This document shows positions 39,308-48,274 of a DNA stretch of 64,000 nucleotides, one piece after another. The position numbers and the translations under genes are program-made. The stretch is from positions 1,054,001 to 1,118,000 of the forward strand of contig NZ_LS483488.1 in NCBI RefSeq assembly GCF_900478295.1. The letters are read 5' to 3'. This stretch comes from Helicobacter pylori NCTC 11637 = CCUG 17874 = ATCC 43504 = JCM 12093. Its GTDB lineage: Bacteria > Campylobacterota > Campylobacteria > Campylobacterales > Helicobacteraceae. Numbering within the stretch: position 1 is the stretch's first letter; every line of letters starts with the position of its first letter. The notes under the pieces are model-generated. The model was not told where the DNA came from and made no database searches. It was given only the letters and a program-made list of their open reading frames with translations.

Positions 39308-40390
39308 TTAAGTTAAATTCAGCAAAAAAGCCATTTCATTAGCGATTTTTCTCGCACTCCCACTGGCTAAATATTCCCTTAATCTCAAACTTTCTTTAAA
39401 ATAGCGCTCTCTATCCATTTCTTCATACGCTTTTAACAAACCCTCTACGCTCAAAAAATGCTGGATCAATTCCGGGTGCAATTGGCTCTCCCCAAGCCCT
39501 GGAGTCTCATTATTTAAGGCGTTATAAAAGATGTTCGCTAAACCTATATAATGCAAATTGACAAGCATTCTAGCGATCAAAAAATCCATCGTTTTAGCCC
39601 TATACGCTAACACAAAAGGCGTGCCAATCAAAGCAGCCTCTAAAGTCGCTGTGCCGCTGCAAATGAACGCAAATTCCGCTTCAAACAAACTCTTATGCGC
39701 ATCATAAGAAATTTCAAATAATTCAATGTCTTCTCCATAAAGGGCTTTCAAATCCAACCCCTTAAAGAAACTCGGCACCACCAACACACGCCTTTTAAAC
39801 CCTTCGTTTTGTTCTAAAATTTGAGCCGCTTTGACAAACAAAGGGAATATTTTAGCGATTTCGCTTTTCCTACTTCCTGGCATAAACACTAGAGTTTCGC
39901 CCTTAATATCTTTTTTATAATATTTAATCTCATCTAATAAAGGGTGTCCTACATATTGAGCCTTTTTTTGGTAATAGCCCACTTCAAAAGGTAAAATCGC
40001 TCCCAAAAAATCGCAGTATTTTTCAAGGCTTTTAGCGCGCCATTTTTTCCATGCCCAAACTTGCGGTAAAATATAATACATGATTTTTTTATGCGGATCT
40101 TGTTTTTTGATTTTTTTGGCTAGGGGGATATTGAAAGAAGAAGAATCCATTAAAAGCACCATATCCGCTTGTTTGGCTAATTGGACCATTTCTTTATGGG
40201 CTTTGAGTAAAAACCCCAAACGGCCTATCACGTCTCTAAAACCCATGACAGAAAATTCTCTAGGGCTATAGAGGGCCTCTTTGCCTTCAAACACGCCAAT
40301 AAAACGATAATCTTCAGGCAAATTGTGGCGTAATTCCTCTAAATGAATATTAGAGCTCGCTTCTAAAGCGCTCACTAAAATCGTGGGCAT
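39308..40390 (-). CDS. lpxB: Lipid-A-disaccharide synthase
   Basis: A 360-residue GT19 glycosyltransferase that joins UDP-2,3-diacylglucosamine with lipid X to make the lipid A disaccharide at the inner membrane. The start TILVSALEASSNIH, the DSSSFNIPLAKKIKK and YYILPQVWAWKKWR segments, VGHPLLDE, FMPGSRKSEI, and the C-terminal CSGTATLEAALIGTPFV donor-site motif are all typical. It overlaps the upstream coiled-coil gene by one base. Confidence 0.96.
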   Translation of the reverse strand: MPTILVSALEASSNIHLEELRHNLPEDYRFIGVFEGKEALYSPREFSVMGFRDVIGRLGFLLKAHKEMVQLAKQADMVLLMDSSSFNIPLAKKIKKQDPHKKIMYYILPQVWAWKKWRAKSLEKYCDFLGAILPFEVGYYQKKAQYVGHPLLDEIKYYKKDIKGETLVFMPGSRKSEIAKIFPLFVKAAQILEQNEGFKRRVLVVPSFFKGLDLKALYGEDIELFEISYDAHKSLFEAEFAFICSGTATLEAALIGTPFVLAYRAKTMDFLIARMLVNLHYIGLANIFYNALNNETPGLGESQLHPELIQHFLSVEGLLKAYEEMDRERYFKESLRLREYLASGSARKIANEMAFLLNLT

Positions 40391-40851
40391 TATTTGTCTT
40401 TCAAAAGGTTTTGGACTTGATAGAGCTTGATTTCTTTATGCAAATCCCTTAATTCAATTTTGAGTAACGAATTTTCAAAATCTTTTTTAGAGAGATGGTT
40501 TTTTAAAAGCCTGTTTTCGCGCAAAACGCTGCGGTATTGCAAGTAAATCCCTTCATCAAACACGCGCTTGCTTGGTTTTGCCATTATAACCTGATTGTCC
40601 TTAGTGTAAATTTCCACTTCTTCAAGGGCTTTAGGGAAAATTACATCCACTTCTGTATTTTGCACTTCTTTGTTTAATCGGGAGTTTTCTTTTTCTAATT
40701 TTTTTTGATAGATTTCTTGCTTCAAACCTTTTAAAGCGCTCTTTTTCTTACGCAAAATTTCTTGGACCTGCTTCAATTCCAAACGGATTTTTTTTAAAAC
40801 TCCTCTAGTGTCTTCAATTTCTTGCTGGTAAGCGTTCAATTCTTCTTGCAT
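40390..40851 (-). CDS. Coiled-coil protein of unknown function
   Basis: A 153-residue, highly charged protein with long heptad-like helices in the first 65 residues (LKKIRLELKQVQEILRKKK) and the last 40. A short middle segment (VDVIFPKALEEVEIYT) is less charged. No signal peptide, no membrane helix, no enzymatic motif. Stop codon overlaps lpxB start by a base; hypA is 6 bases upstream. Conserved position in H. pylori (HP0868 by order), function unknown. Confidence 0.72.
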   Translation of the reverse strand: MQEELNAYQQEIEDTRGVLKKIRLELKQVQEILRKKKSALKGLKQEIYQKKLEKENSRLNKEVQNTEVDVIFPKALEEVEIYTKDNQVIMAKPSKRVFDEGIYLQYRSVLRENRLLKNHLSKKDFENSLLKIELRDLHKEIKLYQVQNLLKDK

Positions 40852-40857
40852 CGGTTT

Positions 40858-41211
40858 TTATTCCGCTAACATTTCTAAAGACAACAAACGCATTTCGTTG
40901 CCTTGAGTGATAATAACATTCTTGCTGTGGCATTTCTCACACACCCCATAATCTAATGCGTTAGGCTTAAAAACATGCGAACAATCCTTGCATTCTAATT
41001 CAACCTTTTCATCTACAATGTCTAAAATAGCGTCTTTACACACCAAAGATTCTTCTCTAAAAGTCTCAAACGCGCTCACAAACAAGCTCTTATCCATAGC
41101 GCTTCTTTCACCAATACCGACCACGACTCTTTCAATCTTATGGGCTTGATTTTTCTTCGCATGCTCTTCGCAAAGAGCGATTAAAGAAGAAACGACCGAG
41201 TATTCATGCAT
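40858..41211 (-). CDS. hypA: Hydrogenase/urease nickel-insertion protein HypA
   Basis: A 117-residue metallochaperone. It begins MHEYSVV, the N-terminal His2 being the nickel ligand, and has two CxxC zinc motifs (CKDC and CEKC). It delivers nickel to NiFe hydrogenase and, in H. pylori, also to urease with HypB and UreE (established knowledge). It follows flgE by 58 bases on the same strand and no other hyp gene is near. Confidence 0.97.
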   Translation of the reverse strand: MHEYSVVSSLIALCEEHAKKNQAHKIERVVVGIGERSAMDKSLFVSAFETFREESLVCKDAILDIVDEKVELECKDCSHVFKPNALDYGVCEKCHSKNVIITQGNEMRLLSLEMLAE

Positions 41212-41269
41212 ACTAAACCTTAATCTTTAAATTAGCCCCTATTATATTGTATTAGAGTAATCTTTTAGT

Positions 41270-43426
41270 TTATTGCTTAAGATTCAATAGGGTGTTAAGG
41301 ATTTGATCGGATGTGGTTACCGCTTTAGAGTTCGCTTGAAACCCCCTTTGAACCACAATCAAATTCGTTAAACTCCGGCTCAAATCCACATTACTAGACT
41401 CTAGTTTAGATCCTGAGATCGAACCTCTACGCCCCGTATTAGCCGCACCGATTAAGGCTTGCCCTGAGTTTCCGGTTTGAGAAAAGACATTCCCGCCTAA
41501 AGCCTGTAAGCCCGCATCGTTAGCGAAATTCGCTAAAGCCACTTGAGCGAGCGCTAAAGTCCTGCCATTACTGAACGCTCCTAAAAGCACCCCATCTGAA
41601 TCAAAGCGGACATCCATCAAATCGCCCGCTTGATAGCCGTTTTGCTCAATCGCATAAGTTTCAGAAATCTTATCCACGCTCGTTAGCCCATCAAAACTTC
41701 CCGATGAACCAAAGGCTAAATTGATGCGTTGGGGAGCATCAGCGCCATTTTTAGGGTCAAATTGCAAAAGAGGCGGATTCATGCCTGCAAGCGATCCGTC
41801 GTTATTAAAATGCAAACGGCCTCCCTCAAACACATTAGGCCTAGCCGCTGACCCTCCTACTAATTCCCCAGGCTCAGGAACGATCACCCTGAAATTCCAT
41901 TCCGCCCCCCCACTCCTATAAAACTCAATGCGCATGGCGTGTTTAGTGCCTAAGCTGTCTATCACATCAATGCTTGTCGCATGCGTAGCGTGGGTGAATT
42001 TAGAACTGCTCGCTGACGCTCCCCCCTCAATCAAAGAAGCGGTATTAAGCCCTTTCATGGCGTTTTTAAACAAAACATTGTTCGTTACGCTGTCTGAAGA
42101 ATACCCGCTCACAAAGATATTTAGATTTTCTTTAATGACATTTTTATTGTCTTTATTGTTGATTTCAAACATGCCGTATTGATTGATTGTAACCCCTATA
42201 GAAGCCGCTGAGTCCTGGTAATTGTCCGCCAAGCTAGGATCTTTAACGATATTAGCGTCATGCTGGATTAAGGCGCGCAAGTCTTCAGTGGTCCTAAACT
42301 GCCCAATATCCGCATTAGGGCTGATAGAATGCGTATAACTATATTTGAAAGCCGTTACATCTTTATCGCCGTCTAAAAAGTTGGCGAACGCCCCGGTCCC
42401 GGCTTGGGTAACCACAATGTTTTTAAGCTTTTCATCGCCGTCTAATTCATTGGTGTTTTCCAAACGCAATTGTTTGCCGTCCAAATAAGCTTCAATGCCT
42501 GTTTGGCTTTTGACCGCATTGATCGCATTTTTGGCTGCCACTAAGCTTGAAGTCCGGCTCACCGCTGAATCGTTTGTGAAAGAAATCTTAACCCCATTCA
42601 ATTCAAGCGTGCTGTTTTCTGCAGAAGAGAGGATGTCTTTGACCATTTTTGCACTCTTATAGCTCACCCAAATCCCTTGATTTTCATTCAATAAAAGAGC
42701 GTCGCCATCTTCATTGTATAAAGATCCCATGTCTTCGGCGACTTGAGCAAGATTTGTGCCTGAATCATACACCGGATTAATGCCATCTGAAGGGGTTTTA
42801 GCCGAAGAATCCAAAGCAAATATCGCCGCTGTTTGATCGGCATGCCTTCCAGCGTTTAAATTCGCCCTCATAGAAATGCGGTTGCTCGCTCTGGCTGGCA
42901 TCACCATTCCTGGATCAATTCTGATGTTTTCTAAAGGGCCGGTGTTATCCACTTTTAAAGCGTCCGTATCGCTCCCTTTATTGCCGGTATCGCTCCCGTT
43001 CCTCACCCACCCTTGCACCACAAGCCCGCCGGTGGTAACCAAGCTCCCTTGCGAGTCAAAAAGGAACTCCCCATCTCTAGTGAAATTGCGCGTAATCCCC
43101 CTATCAGGGCTAATGATAAAAAAGCCATCGCCTTGAATCGCTAGATCGGTTTTGACATCTGTGTTTTGGATATTGCCTTGCGAAAAGATTTTAGTCGTCG
43201 CATCCACGCCTACCCCAAGCCCCACAGAAAAGTCATTCTGCCCTGCTAACCCGTTTTTATAGGGCGCGGTAGCGATGAGTTTGACTTGAGAGAGCATATC
43301 CACAAAAGAAGCCCTAGAATATTTAAAACCAGTGGTATTCACATTCGCAATATTATTACTCTCAATATCCAAAGCGATTTGGTGGGCTTGCATCCCATTG
43401 ACACCAGACCATAAAGACCTAAGCAT
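41270..43426 (-). CDS. flgE: Flagellar hook protein
   Basis: A 718-residue hook subunit. It begins LRSLWSGVNGMQAHQIALDIESNNIANVNTTGFK (signature of rod/hook proteins, quoted in part: SNNIANVNTTGFK) and ends in an L-rich helix for polymerisation (VDLSRSLTNLIVVQRGFQANSK). It is far longer than E. coli FlgE (402), as in other epsilonproteobacteria, because of inserted surface domains. A sigma-54 promoter lies 45-58 bases upstream. No other hook gene is adjacent. Confidence 0.97.
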   Translation of the reverse strand: MLRSLWSGVNGMQAHQIALDIESNNIANVNTTGFKYSRASFVDMLSQVKLIATAPYKNGLAGQNDFSVGLGVGVDATTKIFSQGNIQNTDVKTDLAIQGDGFFIISPDRGITRNFTRDGEFLFDSQGSLVTTGGLVVQGWVRNGSDTGNKGSDTDALKVDNTGPLENIRIDPGMVMPARASNRISMRANLNAGRHADQTAAIFALDSSAKTPSDGINPVYDSGTNLAQVAEDMGSLYNEDGDALLLNENQGIWVSYKSAKMVKDILSSAENSTLELNGVKISFTNDSAVSRTSSLVAAKNAINAVKSQTGIEAYLDGKQLRLENTNELDGDEKLKNIVVTQAGTGAFANFLDGDKDVTAFKYSYTHSISPNADIGQFRTTEDLRALIQHDANIVKDPSLADNYQDSAASIGVTINQYGMFEINNKDNKNVIKENLNIFVSGYSSDSVTNNVLFKNAMKGLNTASLIEGGASASSSKFTHATHATSIDVIDSLGTKHAMRIEFYRSGGAEWNFRVIVPEPGELVGGSAARPNVFEGGRLHFNNDGSLAGMNPPLLQFDPKNGADAPQRINLAFGSSGSFDGLTSVDKISETYAIEQNGYQAGDLMDVRFDSDGVLLGAFSNGRTLALAQVALANFANDAGLQALGGNVFSQTGNSGQALIGAANTGRRGSISGSKLESSNVDLSRSLTNLIVVQRGFQANSKAVTTSDQILNTLLNLKQ

Positions 43427-43470
43427 GGTTATCCTTTAATGTAAAGAAATTCAATCTATGCCAAAATAAA

Positions 43471-43484
43471 GCAAAAGTCGTTCC
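43471..43484 (-). promoter_or_regulatory. Sigma-54 (RpoN) promoter of flgE
   Basis: Read on the minus strand the sequence is GGAACGACTTTTGC: GG and GC are separated by exactly 10 bases, as a sigma-54 -24/-12 promoter requires, and the TTTTGC half matches the consensus TTGC. It is 45-58 bases before the ATG. flgE is a known RpoN/FlgR class gene in H. pylori. Confidence 0.85.
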
Positions 43485-43636
43485 TAAATAGCTTTTTAAA
43501 AGGATTGGTTGCGGATTTTAAAGTTTTGTTAATCAAAAAGATCAGTCAAATTCATAAGGAAATAGGGGGGTTTTGCAACACCACCCCCATAACGCTTTTT
43601 AAAGCTTATCGCTCAAATTTAAGAATCTAACTCGCT

Positions 43637-44371
43637 TTAGTGCAAAATCGCGCATTCATGATCTTGAATCTCTTCGGCTGAAGCGCGATTTAAAGTCAAT
43701 GGGTTAAATCGTGTCGCTAACAAGACAAAGGAGTTATCGCTTTGTTGCACCACCGCCAAACCATAGTCTCCCATGCGTTTGTGCGCATTAGGCACTTCTT
43801 TAGCAAGCATGACAAACGGGCTTTTTTGCGCCAATTCGCTCTCTGTTACCCGACGCACCAAATATTTATGCCCACTCAAGCCCCCTGATAATGGCGACCA
43901 ACGGCTGTTGATTTTTTTTAGGTTATTATCAAGCTGTTTGCGCGCATCAAGGCTAATGCAAGAGATATGGATGTGAAAATGGTTTTGCGAGCGCCCTTTA
44001 CTAGAGTTAATCGTCAAAGAAATTGCGCTATTAGGAATGGGTTTGCCGTATTTTTTACTCATAAAATCGCGTGCTTGCCATGATAAATAAAAAAAGTTAG
44101 GCGTGGAAAAATCAAGCAGCAAAGGGTTTTCAATACCGCTAATGTGAGTTGTTGGCATCAACAAATATTGCAACGGACCGTTAATATCTTTTAAAACCAC
44201 ATAACCGGCATCGGGTTTGACTTCTATGCATGGCGAAGGATTCTGATTTTTCTCATAATTAGGCAGACATTTCTCAAAAACAATCTTACGCAACACATTC
44301 GGATCTTTAGCGTTTAAACTCATAACAACGATAGCCATTACCGCTAAAAAAAGAAAGCCCGCTTTTTTCAT
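43637..44371 (-). CDS. cdh: CDP-diacylglycerol pyrophosphatase
   Basis: A 244-residue protein with a signal peptide or signal anchor (residues 1-21) and a HIT-like catalytic core, [11 protein letters not shown] (H-x-H-x-H-like), the CDH family motif. It cleaves CDP-diacylglycerol to CMP and phosphatidate at the cytoplasmic membrane's outer face or periplasm. The C-terminus is intact. Upstream lies an AT-rich 6-1-6 inverted repeat. No adjacent phospholipid gene. Confidence 0.9.
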   Translation of the reverse strand: MKKAGFLFLAVMAIVVMSLNAKDPNVLRKIVFEKCLPNYEKNQNPSPCIEVKPDAGYVVLKDINGPLQYLLMPTTHISGIENPLLLDFSTPNFFYLSWQARDFMSKKYGKPIPNSAISLTINSSKGRSQNHFHIHISCISLDARKQLDNNLKKINSRWSPLSGGLSGHKYLVRRVTESELAQKSPFVMLAKEVPNAHKRMGDYGLAVVQQSDNSFVLLATRFNPLTLNRASAEEIQDHECAILH

Positions 44372-44732
44372 CTTTTTTGCTCCTTGTTTTTCTTGTTTTT
44401 AATGAGAGTTTTTGCAAACCCTCTTGTTATTTTTCTACAATAGTGGTTAAAAGCTTTAATCATTATGATTATTTTAATAAATTTTAACTTATTTGCTCCA
44501 TTTAGTAACCTATTTTTAAAAAGAGCTTTTTGAATACTAACTAGAAAAAATTTAAATTGATAGCATTAAAAAGATCTAAAAGAATTTTTTAAAATATTAA
44601 ATAGCTTGAGCTAAGCAGGTGATAATTTTTCGTCATGCGATCTTAGGGGGTTGATACTTGTCAAAATAAAGCGTTTTATAACCTTGATTTAGGTAATATC
44701 ATCACACTAATACCACAATAAGGATAATTATC
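44372..44732. other. Divergent intergenic stretch between cdh and phnA-like gene
   Basis: A 361-base AT-rich gap with promoters for both flanking genes. It contains a perfect 6-1-6 inverted repeat at 44458-44470 (AATCAT T ATGATT), reminiscent of Fur-type operators, and a -10-like TAATAT at 44694-44699 before the plus-strand gene. No ORF or structured RNA that I can support. Confidence 0.5.
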
Positions 44733-45062
44733 ATGCAAGATTTACCCCCATGCCCTAAATGCAACGATGCCTGCACCTACCATGATGGCACGCAATTGGT
44801 TTGCTCTAGCTGTTTGTATGAATGGAATGAAAATGAAGCTAATGATGAAGAATTGATCGTTAAAGATTGCCACAATAATCTTTTACAAAATGGGGACTCG
44901 GTCATTCTCATTAAGGATTTAAAGGTTAAAGGCTCATCTTTAGTGCTTAAAAAAGGCACTAAAATCAAAAATATCAAGCTTGTCAATAGCGATCACAATG
45001 TGGATTGTAAAATAGAAGGGCAGAGCCTGTCTTTAAAATCTGAATTCCTCAAAAAAGCTTAG
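44733..45062 (+). CDS. phnA: PhnA-domain zinc-ribbon protein (alkylphosphonate utilisation operon protein)
   Basis: A 109-residue protein. The N-terminal zinc ribbon has [13 protein letters not shown] and CSSC (4 Cys); the C-terminal SH3-like domain contains [21 protein letters not shown] and [16 protein letters not shown], the PhnA signature. Despite the name, the family is not a proven phosphonate enzyme; function is unknown. AAGGAT at about 44719-44724 precedes the ATG. The product name should be read as family only. Confidence 0.88.
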   Translation: MQDLPPCPKCNDACTYHDGTQLVCSSCLYEWNENEANDEELIVKDCHNNLLQNGDSVILIKDLKVKGSSLVLKKGTKIKNIKLVNSDHNVDCKIEGQSLSLKSEFLKKA

Positions 45063-45113
45063 GAAAATACAAAAGCTTAAGAAAAGCTTAGTGGTTTTTT
45101 AAGCTTGTAAAAA

Positions 45114-45329
45114 TCATTTTTTAGAAAAAATCAACTTATCCAGCTTGAAAAAAATCACCGCTCCAATGGTTTGCCCCAAAAAAAGATTGAGCCACAACGG
45201 AAAATTGAAATAATAAAAAACCTCCATAAAAGGCAGCATCACCAACGCACTCAACATCCATCTAAGCCAATAAACTAAAAACAACTTAGAAGCGTATTCT
45301 GTGCCAAGTTTCTTAAAAAATTCTCGCAT
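45114..45329 (-). CDS. Small two-helix membrane protein
   Basis: A 71-residue protein with two hydrophobic helices (YWLRWMLSALVMLPFMEVF and LWLNLFLGQTIGAVIFF) and basic ends. No known motif. Convergent with the PhnA-like gene. Position matches HP0873. Confidence 0.65.
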   Translation of the reverse strand: MREFFKKLGTEYASKLFLVYWLRWMLSALVMLPFMEVFYYFNFPLWLNLFLGQTIGAVIFFKLDKLIFSKK

Positions 45330-45413
45330 AAAGACAACCCTTTAAACCCTTTTTGCAAACTCTCCCTAAAAAGGAAAGCCCGCTATCAAGGAATATTCCT
45401 AAATTTCATGCCT

Positions 45414-46289
45414 TTAGACAACCGTATAGGACACTCTTTTTTCAAAAAGTTTGCTCTCGTAATTGCCTAAATCCCTACCATCCACAAGGGCAAAGGCATC
45501 GCCAAAAGTCGCCAATAAGGCAGAATCTAACTGCATGTCTTTATGGCGATTCAACGGGATAAAAACTTCCTTGTGATTATTTTGAAAATCAAACGCTAGG
45601 AATGAATCTTTCAAATACACTTCCACTCTAGGAGCGTTTTTCACCACGCTGTTTTGACCCAGTTTCAAGCCTTGCACTTCAGCGCTTTTAATCCCACACG
45701 CATGGCATAAGGACACAAACATGCTCTCTTTTGAAATGGTTGCAAACCAAGGCAAACTCTCACGCTTGGGTAAATTTTCTTTACCCTCTAAAGCCTTCTG
45801 TCTCTTAGGCATCTCATGCTTGATAAACGCATAAAAATTGCGAACGCTTTCTTTAGGGGTTGTTCCCTTGAGCTGGTTGGCAATGTTAGCCACGCTCGCA
45901 TCGTCTCTTTCATAACGCCCCATTGCTACAAAATCGCTCGTTTCAAACAAACGCTCATTCAATTGATAGCTAGCGATCTCATAAGACAAATGGACTTGCT
46001 TTTTTTGAGCGCTTTTTAAAAAATCCACTTGCAAATAAGGCACTCCAAAATTGAGCATGCTTTTATAGCTGGCATGATTGCCTTGTAAATGCACATTGCT
46101 CGCTACAACACTCGGCATGGGAATGAAAAGCGAAGTGTGTTCTGCAGAATCAAAATCAATGCTGTATTGAGCTTCTATTTTATATTTTGCAACACTCCCT
46201 TTGCTTTCTTCTGCCTGCAAAATCTGTGCTCCTAAAACAGCACCTGTAGCGCCTAAAGCAGTCGTTTTAATAAAATCCCTTCGTTTCAT
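45414..46289 (-). CDS. kapA: KapA, Tat-exported catalase-associated protein (transglutaminase-like)
   Basis: A 291-residue protein with a twin-arginine signal (KRRDFIKTTALGATGAVLG, residues 2-20), so exported folded by Tat. The mature part has a transglutaminase-like core: the Cys in SLCHACGIKSAEVQG and a downstream His/Asp region (AFDFQNNHKEVFI). KapA is described as acting with KatA in peroxide resistance in the periplasm (established knowledge). It lies 144 bases downstream of katA on the same strand. Enzymatic activity is unknown. Confidence 0.9.
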   Translation of the reverse strand: MKRRDFIKTTALGATGAVLGAQILQAEESKGSVAKYKIEAQYSIDFDSAEHTSLFIPMPSVVASNVHLQGNHASYKSMLNFGVPYLQVDFLKSAQKKQVHLSYEIASYQLNERLFETSDFVAMGRYERDDASVANIANQLKGTTPKESVRNFYAFIKHEMPKRQKALEGKENLPKRESLPWFATISKESMFVSLCHACGIKSAEVQGLKLGQNSVVKNAPRVEVYLKDSFLAFDFQNNHKEVFIPLNRHKDMQLDSALLATFGDAFALVDGRDLGNYESKLFEKRVSYTVV

Positions 46290-46433
46290 AACTATAACTC
46301 TTTATTGTAATTTTTAAATTCGTTGAATGAATGAAAAAATAGGACACACCACCAAAGGACTGATGAGTATCCAAAAACCTAAATTTTGAAAGACAAAGCG
46401 TTCCTAAAAAATAAGAACGCTTAAAGAAAAGGG

Positions 46434-47951
46434 TTACTTTTTCTTTTTTGTGTGGTGCATGTCTTTTCCATGCATGTCTTTCATCATTTTTTGGTGTTTT
46501 TCAAGAGCTTTTTTAACCCCCTCAGCGTATTTGGGGTCAGCTTTCTTGAAATGCTCCAATTGTTTATCCACAATTTCCTTATGGGTAACATGAGCCAAAG
46601 ACTCTCCAATAGTGTCATGCAACCTTTCTTTTTCATCAGCTGGCAATGAGCGGTAGTAATCACCTGGTTGGGTGTAGTAATCGCTATCATCAGCTCTGTA
46701 ATCCCAATTCCACACTTCAAACTCTTTCTCAATATGAGCTAAGTTGAATTTAGGATCTCTCGCGCTCTTATCTTCTTTATAGCCAGGCAATGAGCTAGGC
46801 GTATAGTTTTGTAAAGAGCCGTAATACCCATTTTGCATGTAACCATCTCTGCTAGAAGAGTGGAACGGGCATCTTGGTTTATTAACCGGTATTTGAGGGT
46901 AATTAACCCCTAAGCGGTAGCGGTGTGTATCCCCATAAGAGAACAAGCGCCCTTGTAACATCCTATCAGGGCTATAGCCAATTCCAGGAACGACATTAGC
47001 CGGACTGAATGCCGCTTGCTCCACTTCTGCGAAATAGTTTTCGGGATTTTTATTCAACTCTACAATGCCCACTTCCATCAACGGATAATCTTGGAGGTAC
47101 CAAATTTTAGTCACATCAAACGGATGGAATCGATACTTCTTAGCATCTTCTTCTGGCATCACTTGAACGCTTAATTTCCATTTTGGGAAATCCCCTCTAG
47201 CGATCGCATTGAATAAATCCCTTTGATTGGAATCAGGATCATATTTTCTGACTTCTGCGGCTTCTTCGTTAGTCAAGTGCTTAACGCCTTGCATGGTGTG
47301 AAAGTGGAATTTCACCCAAAAGCGTTCGCCTTTAGCGTTGATAAGACTGAAAGTGTGACTGCCAAAACCATCCATGTGGCGGAAAGATTTAGGAATCCCT
47401 CTATCGCTCATAACCCATGTTACTTGGTATAAGCTTTCAGGAACATTACTCCAAAAATCCCATACCATGTCATGGTTAGGCAAATTGGTTTGAGGATCTC
47501 GTTTTTGAGTGTGGATGAAATCAGGGAATTTGATCGCATCACGGATAAAGAAGACAGGCGTGTTGTTCCCTACTAAATCCCAGTTACCTTCTTCAGTGTA
47601 ATACTTCATCGCAAAACCTCTAGGGTCTCTTACCGCATCCGCACTGCCTCTTTCACCAGCCACAGTGGAAAATCTGAAGAAGCATTCGGTTTTTTTGCCC
47701 ACTTTAGAGAAAATTTTCGCTTTAGTGTATTTAGTGATGTCTTTAGTCACAGTGAAAGTGCCATAAGCTCCGCTTCCTTTAGCATGCACCACCCTTTCAG
47801 GGATTCTTTCTCTGTCAAACGCCGCTAACTTTTCCAAAAACCAAGTGCTTTGTAATAAAACAGGACCTCTAGGGCCGGCCGTAATCACATTGTTGTCATC
47901 CCAAACGGGAGCGCCAAAAGCAGTGGTTTGTTTCACATCTTTATTAACCAT
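46434..47951 (-). CDS. katA: Catalase KatA
   Basis: A 505-residue clade-3 haem catalase. The distal His is in [13 protein letters not shown] and the proximal haem Tyr is in [22 protein letters not shown] is the NADPH/haem region. The C-terminal tail is a H. pylori trait: Lys/Met/His-rich ([17 protein letters not shown]). I start at 47951 ([10 protein letters not shown]), which matches the known 505 residues and has AAAGGA upstream; a longer frame runs to 48005 but lacks support. KatA appears in both cytoplasm and periplasm. Divergent from frpB. Confidence 0.97.
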   Translation of the reverse strand: MVNKDVKQTTAFGAPVWDDNNVITAGPRGPVLLQSTWFLEKLAAFDRERIPERVVHAKGSGAYGTFTVTKDITKYTKAKIFSKVGKKTECFFRFSTVAGERGSADAVRDPRGFAMKYYTEEGNWDLVGNNTPVFFIRDAIKFPDFIHTQKRDPQTNLPNHDMVWDFWSNVPESLYQVTWVMSDRGIPKSFRHMDGFGSHTFSLINAKGERFWVKFHFHTMQGVKHLTNEEAAEVRKYDPDSNQRDLFNAIARGDFPKWKLSVQVMPEEDAKKYRFHPFDVTKIWYLQDYPLMEVGIVELNKNPENYFAEVEQAAFSPANVVPGIGYSPDRMLQGRLFSYGDTHRYRLGVNYPQIPVNKPRCPFHSSSRDGYMQNGYYGSLQNYTPSSLPGYKEDKSARDPKFNLAHIEKEFEVWNWDYRADDSDYYTQPGDYYRSLPADEKERLHDTIGESLAHVTHKEIVDKQLEHFKKADPKYAEGVKKALEKHQKMMKDMHGKDMHHTKKKK

Positions 47952-48168
47952 CTTTTTTCCTTTATTTGATCTTAAATCTTCGTAATCTGACACTAAGCCG
48001 ATCACTTGTGGTGATTATTACATAATTTGTTATACAAAGACTAACAAGATTCAATTTCCTTAAAAAATCCTTTTTTAAGAATTAAAAAAACCCCTTAAGT
48101 ATTTCTATTCGTAACAATTAATGAAAATAAGAAAGATTAAGAACAAAATTTTATTTTTAATCTGGTTT

Positions 48169-48185
48169 TAATAATAATTATTATA
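48169..48185. promoter_or_regulatory. Fur-box-like operator upstream of frpB
   Basis: The core ATAATAATTATTAT at 48171-48184 is a perfect 14-bp palindrome; the surrounding sequence matches the AT-rich TAATAAT/ATTATTA Fur consensus of H. pylori. It is about 90 bases upstream of the frpB ATG and next to a TATACT -10-like hexamer (48182-48187). Confidence 0.7.
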
Positions 48186-48216
48186 CTATTTTATATCAAT
48201 GCATTGACGGATTTTG

Positions 48217-48231
48217 TTTTTTTTTTTTTTT
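48217..48231 (+). repeat. T15 homopolymer in the frpB leader
   Basis: Fifteen consecutive T's, directly after ATTTTG and before GATTTTTATTTTTT, lie between the putative -10 (48182-48187) and the ATG. Homopolymers of this length slip readily in H. pylori and can tune transcription or translation by length. Confidence 0.75.
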
Positions 48232-48274
48232 GATTTTTATTTTTTGAATTTTTAAATTTAAGGAGAGTTGTTGG

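Larger units (their letters stand above)
47952..48274. promoter_or_regulatory. Divergent katA-frpB control region
   Basis: A 323-base gap between two divergently read genes. It contains the Fur-like palindrome (48171-48184), a T15 tract (48217-48231) and the AAGGAGAG ribosome site of frpB. Both genes answer to iron: frpB is Fur-repressed and katA is iron/oxidant responsive in H. pylori (established knowledge). Confidence 0.6.

Noticed and set aside
47952..48005. N-terminal extension of katA to 48005
   Set aside because: The ATG at 47951 has a ribosome site and gives the known 505-residue protein; the extension lacks both.
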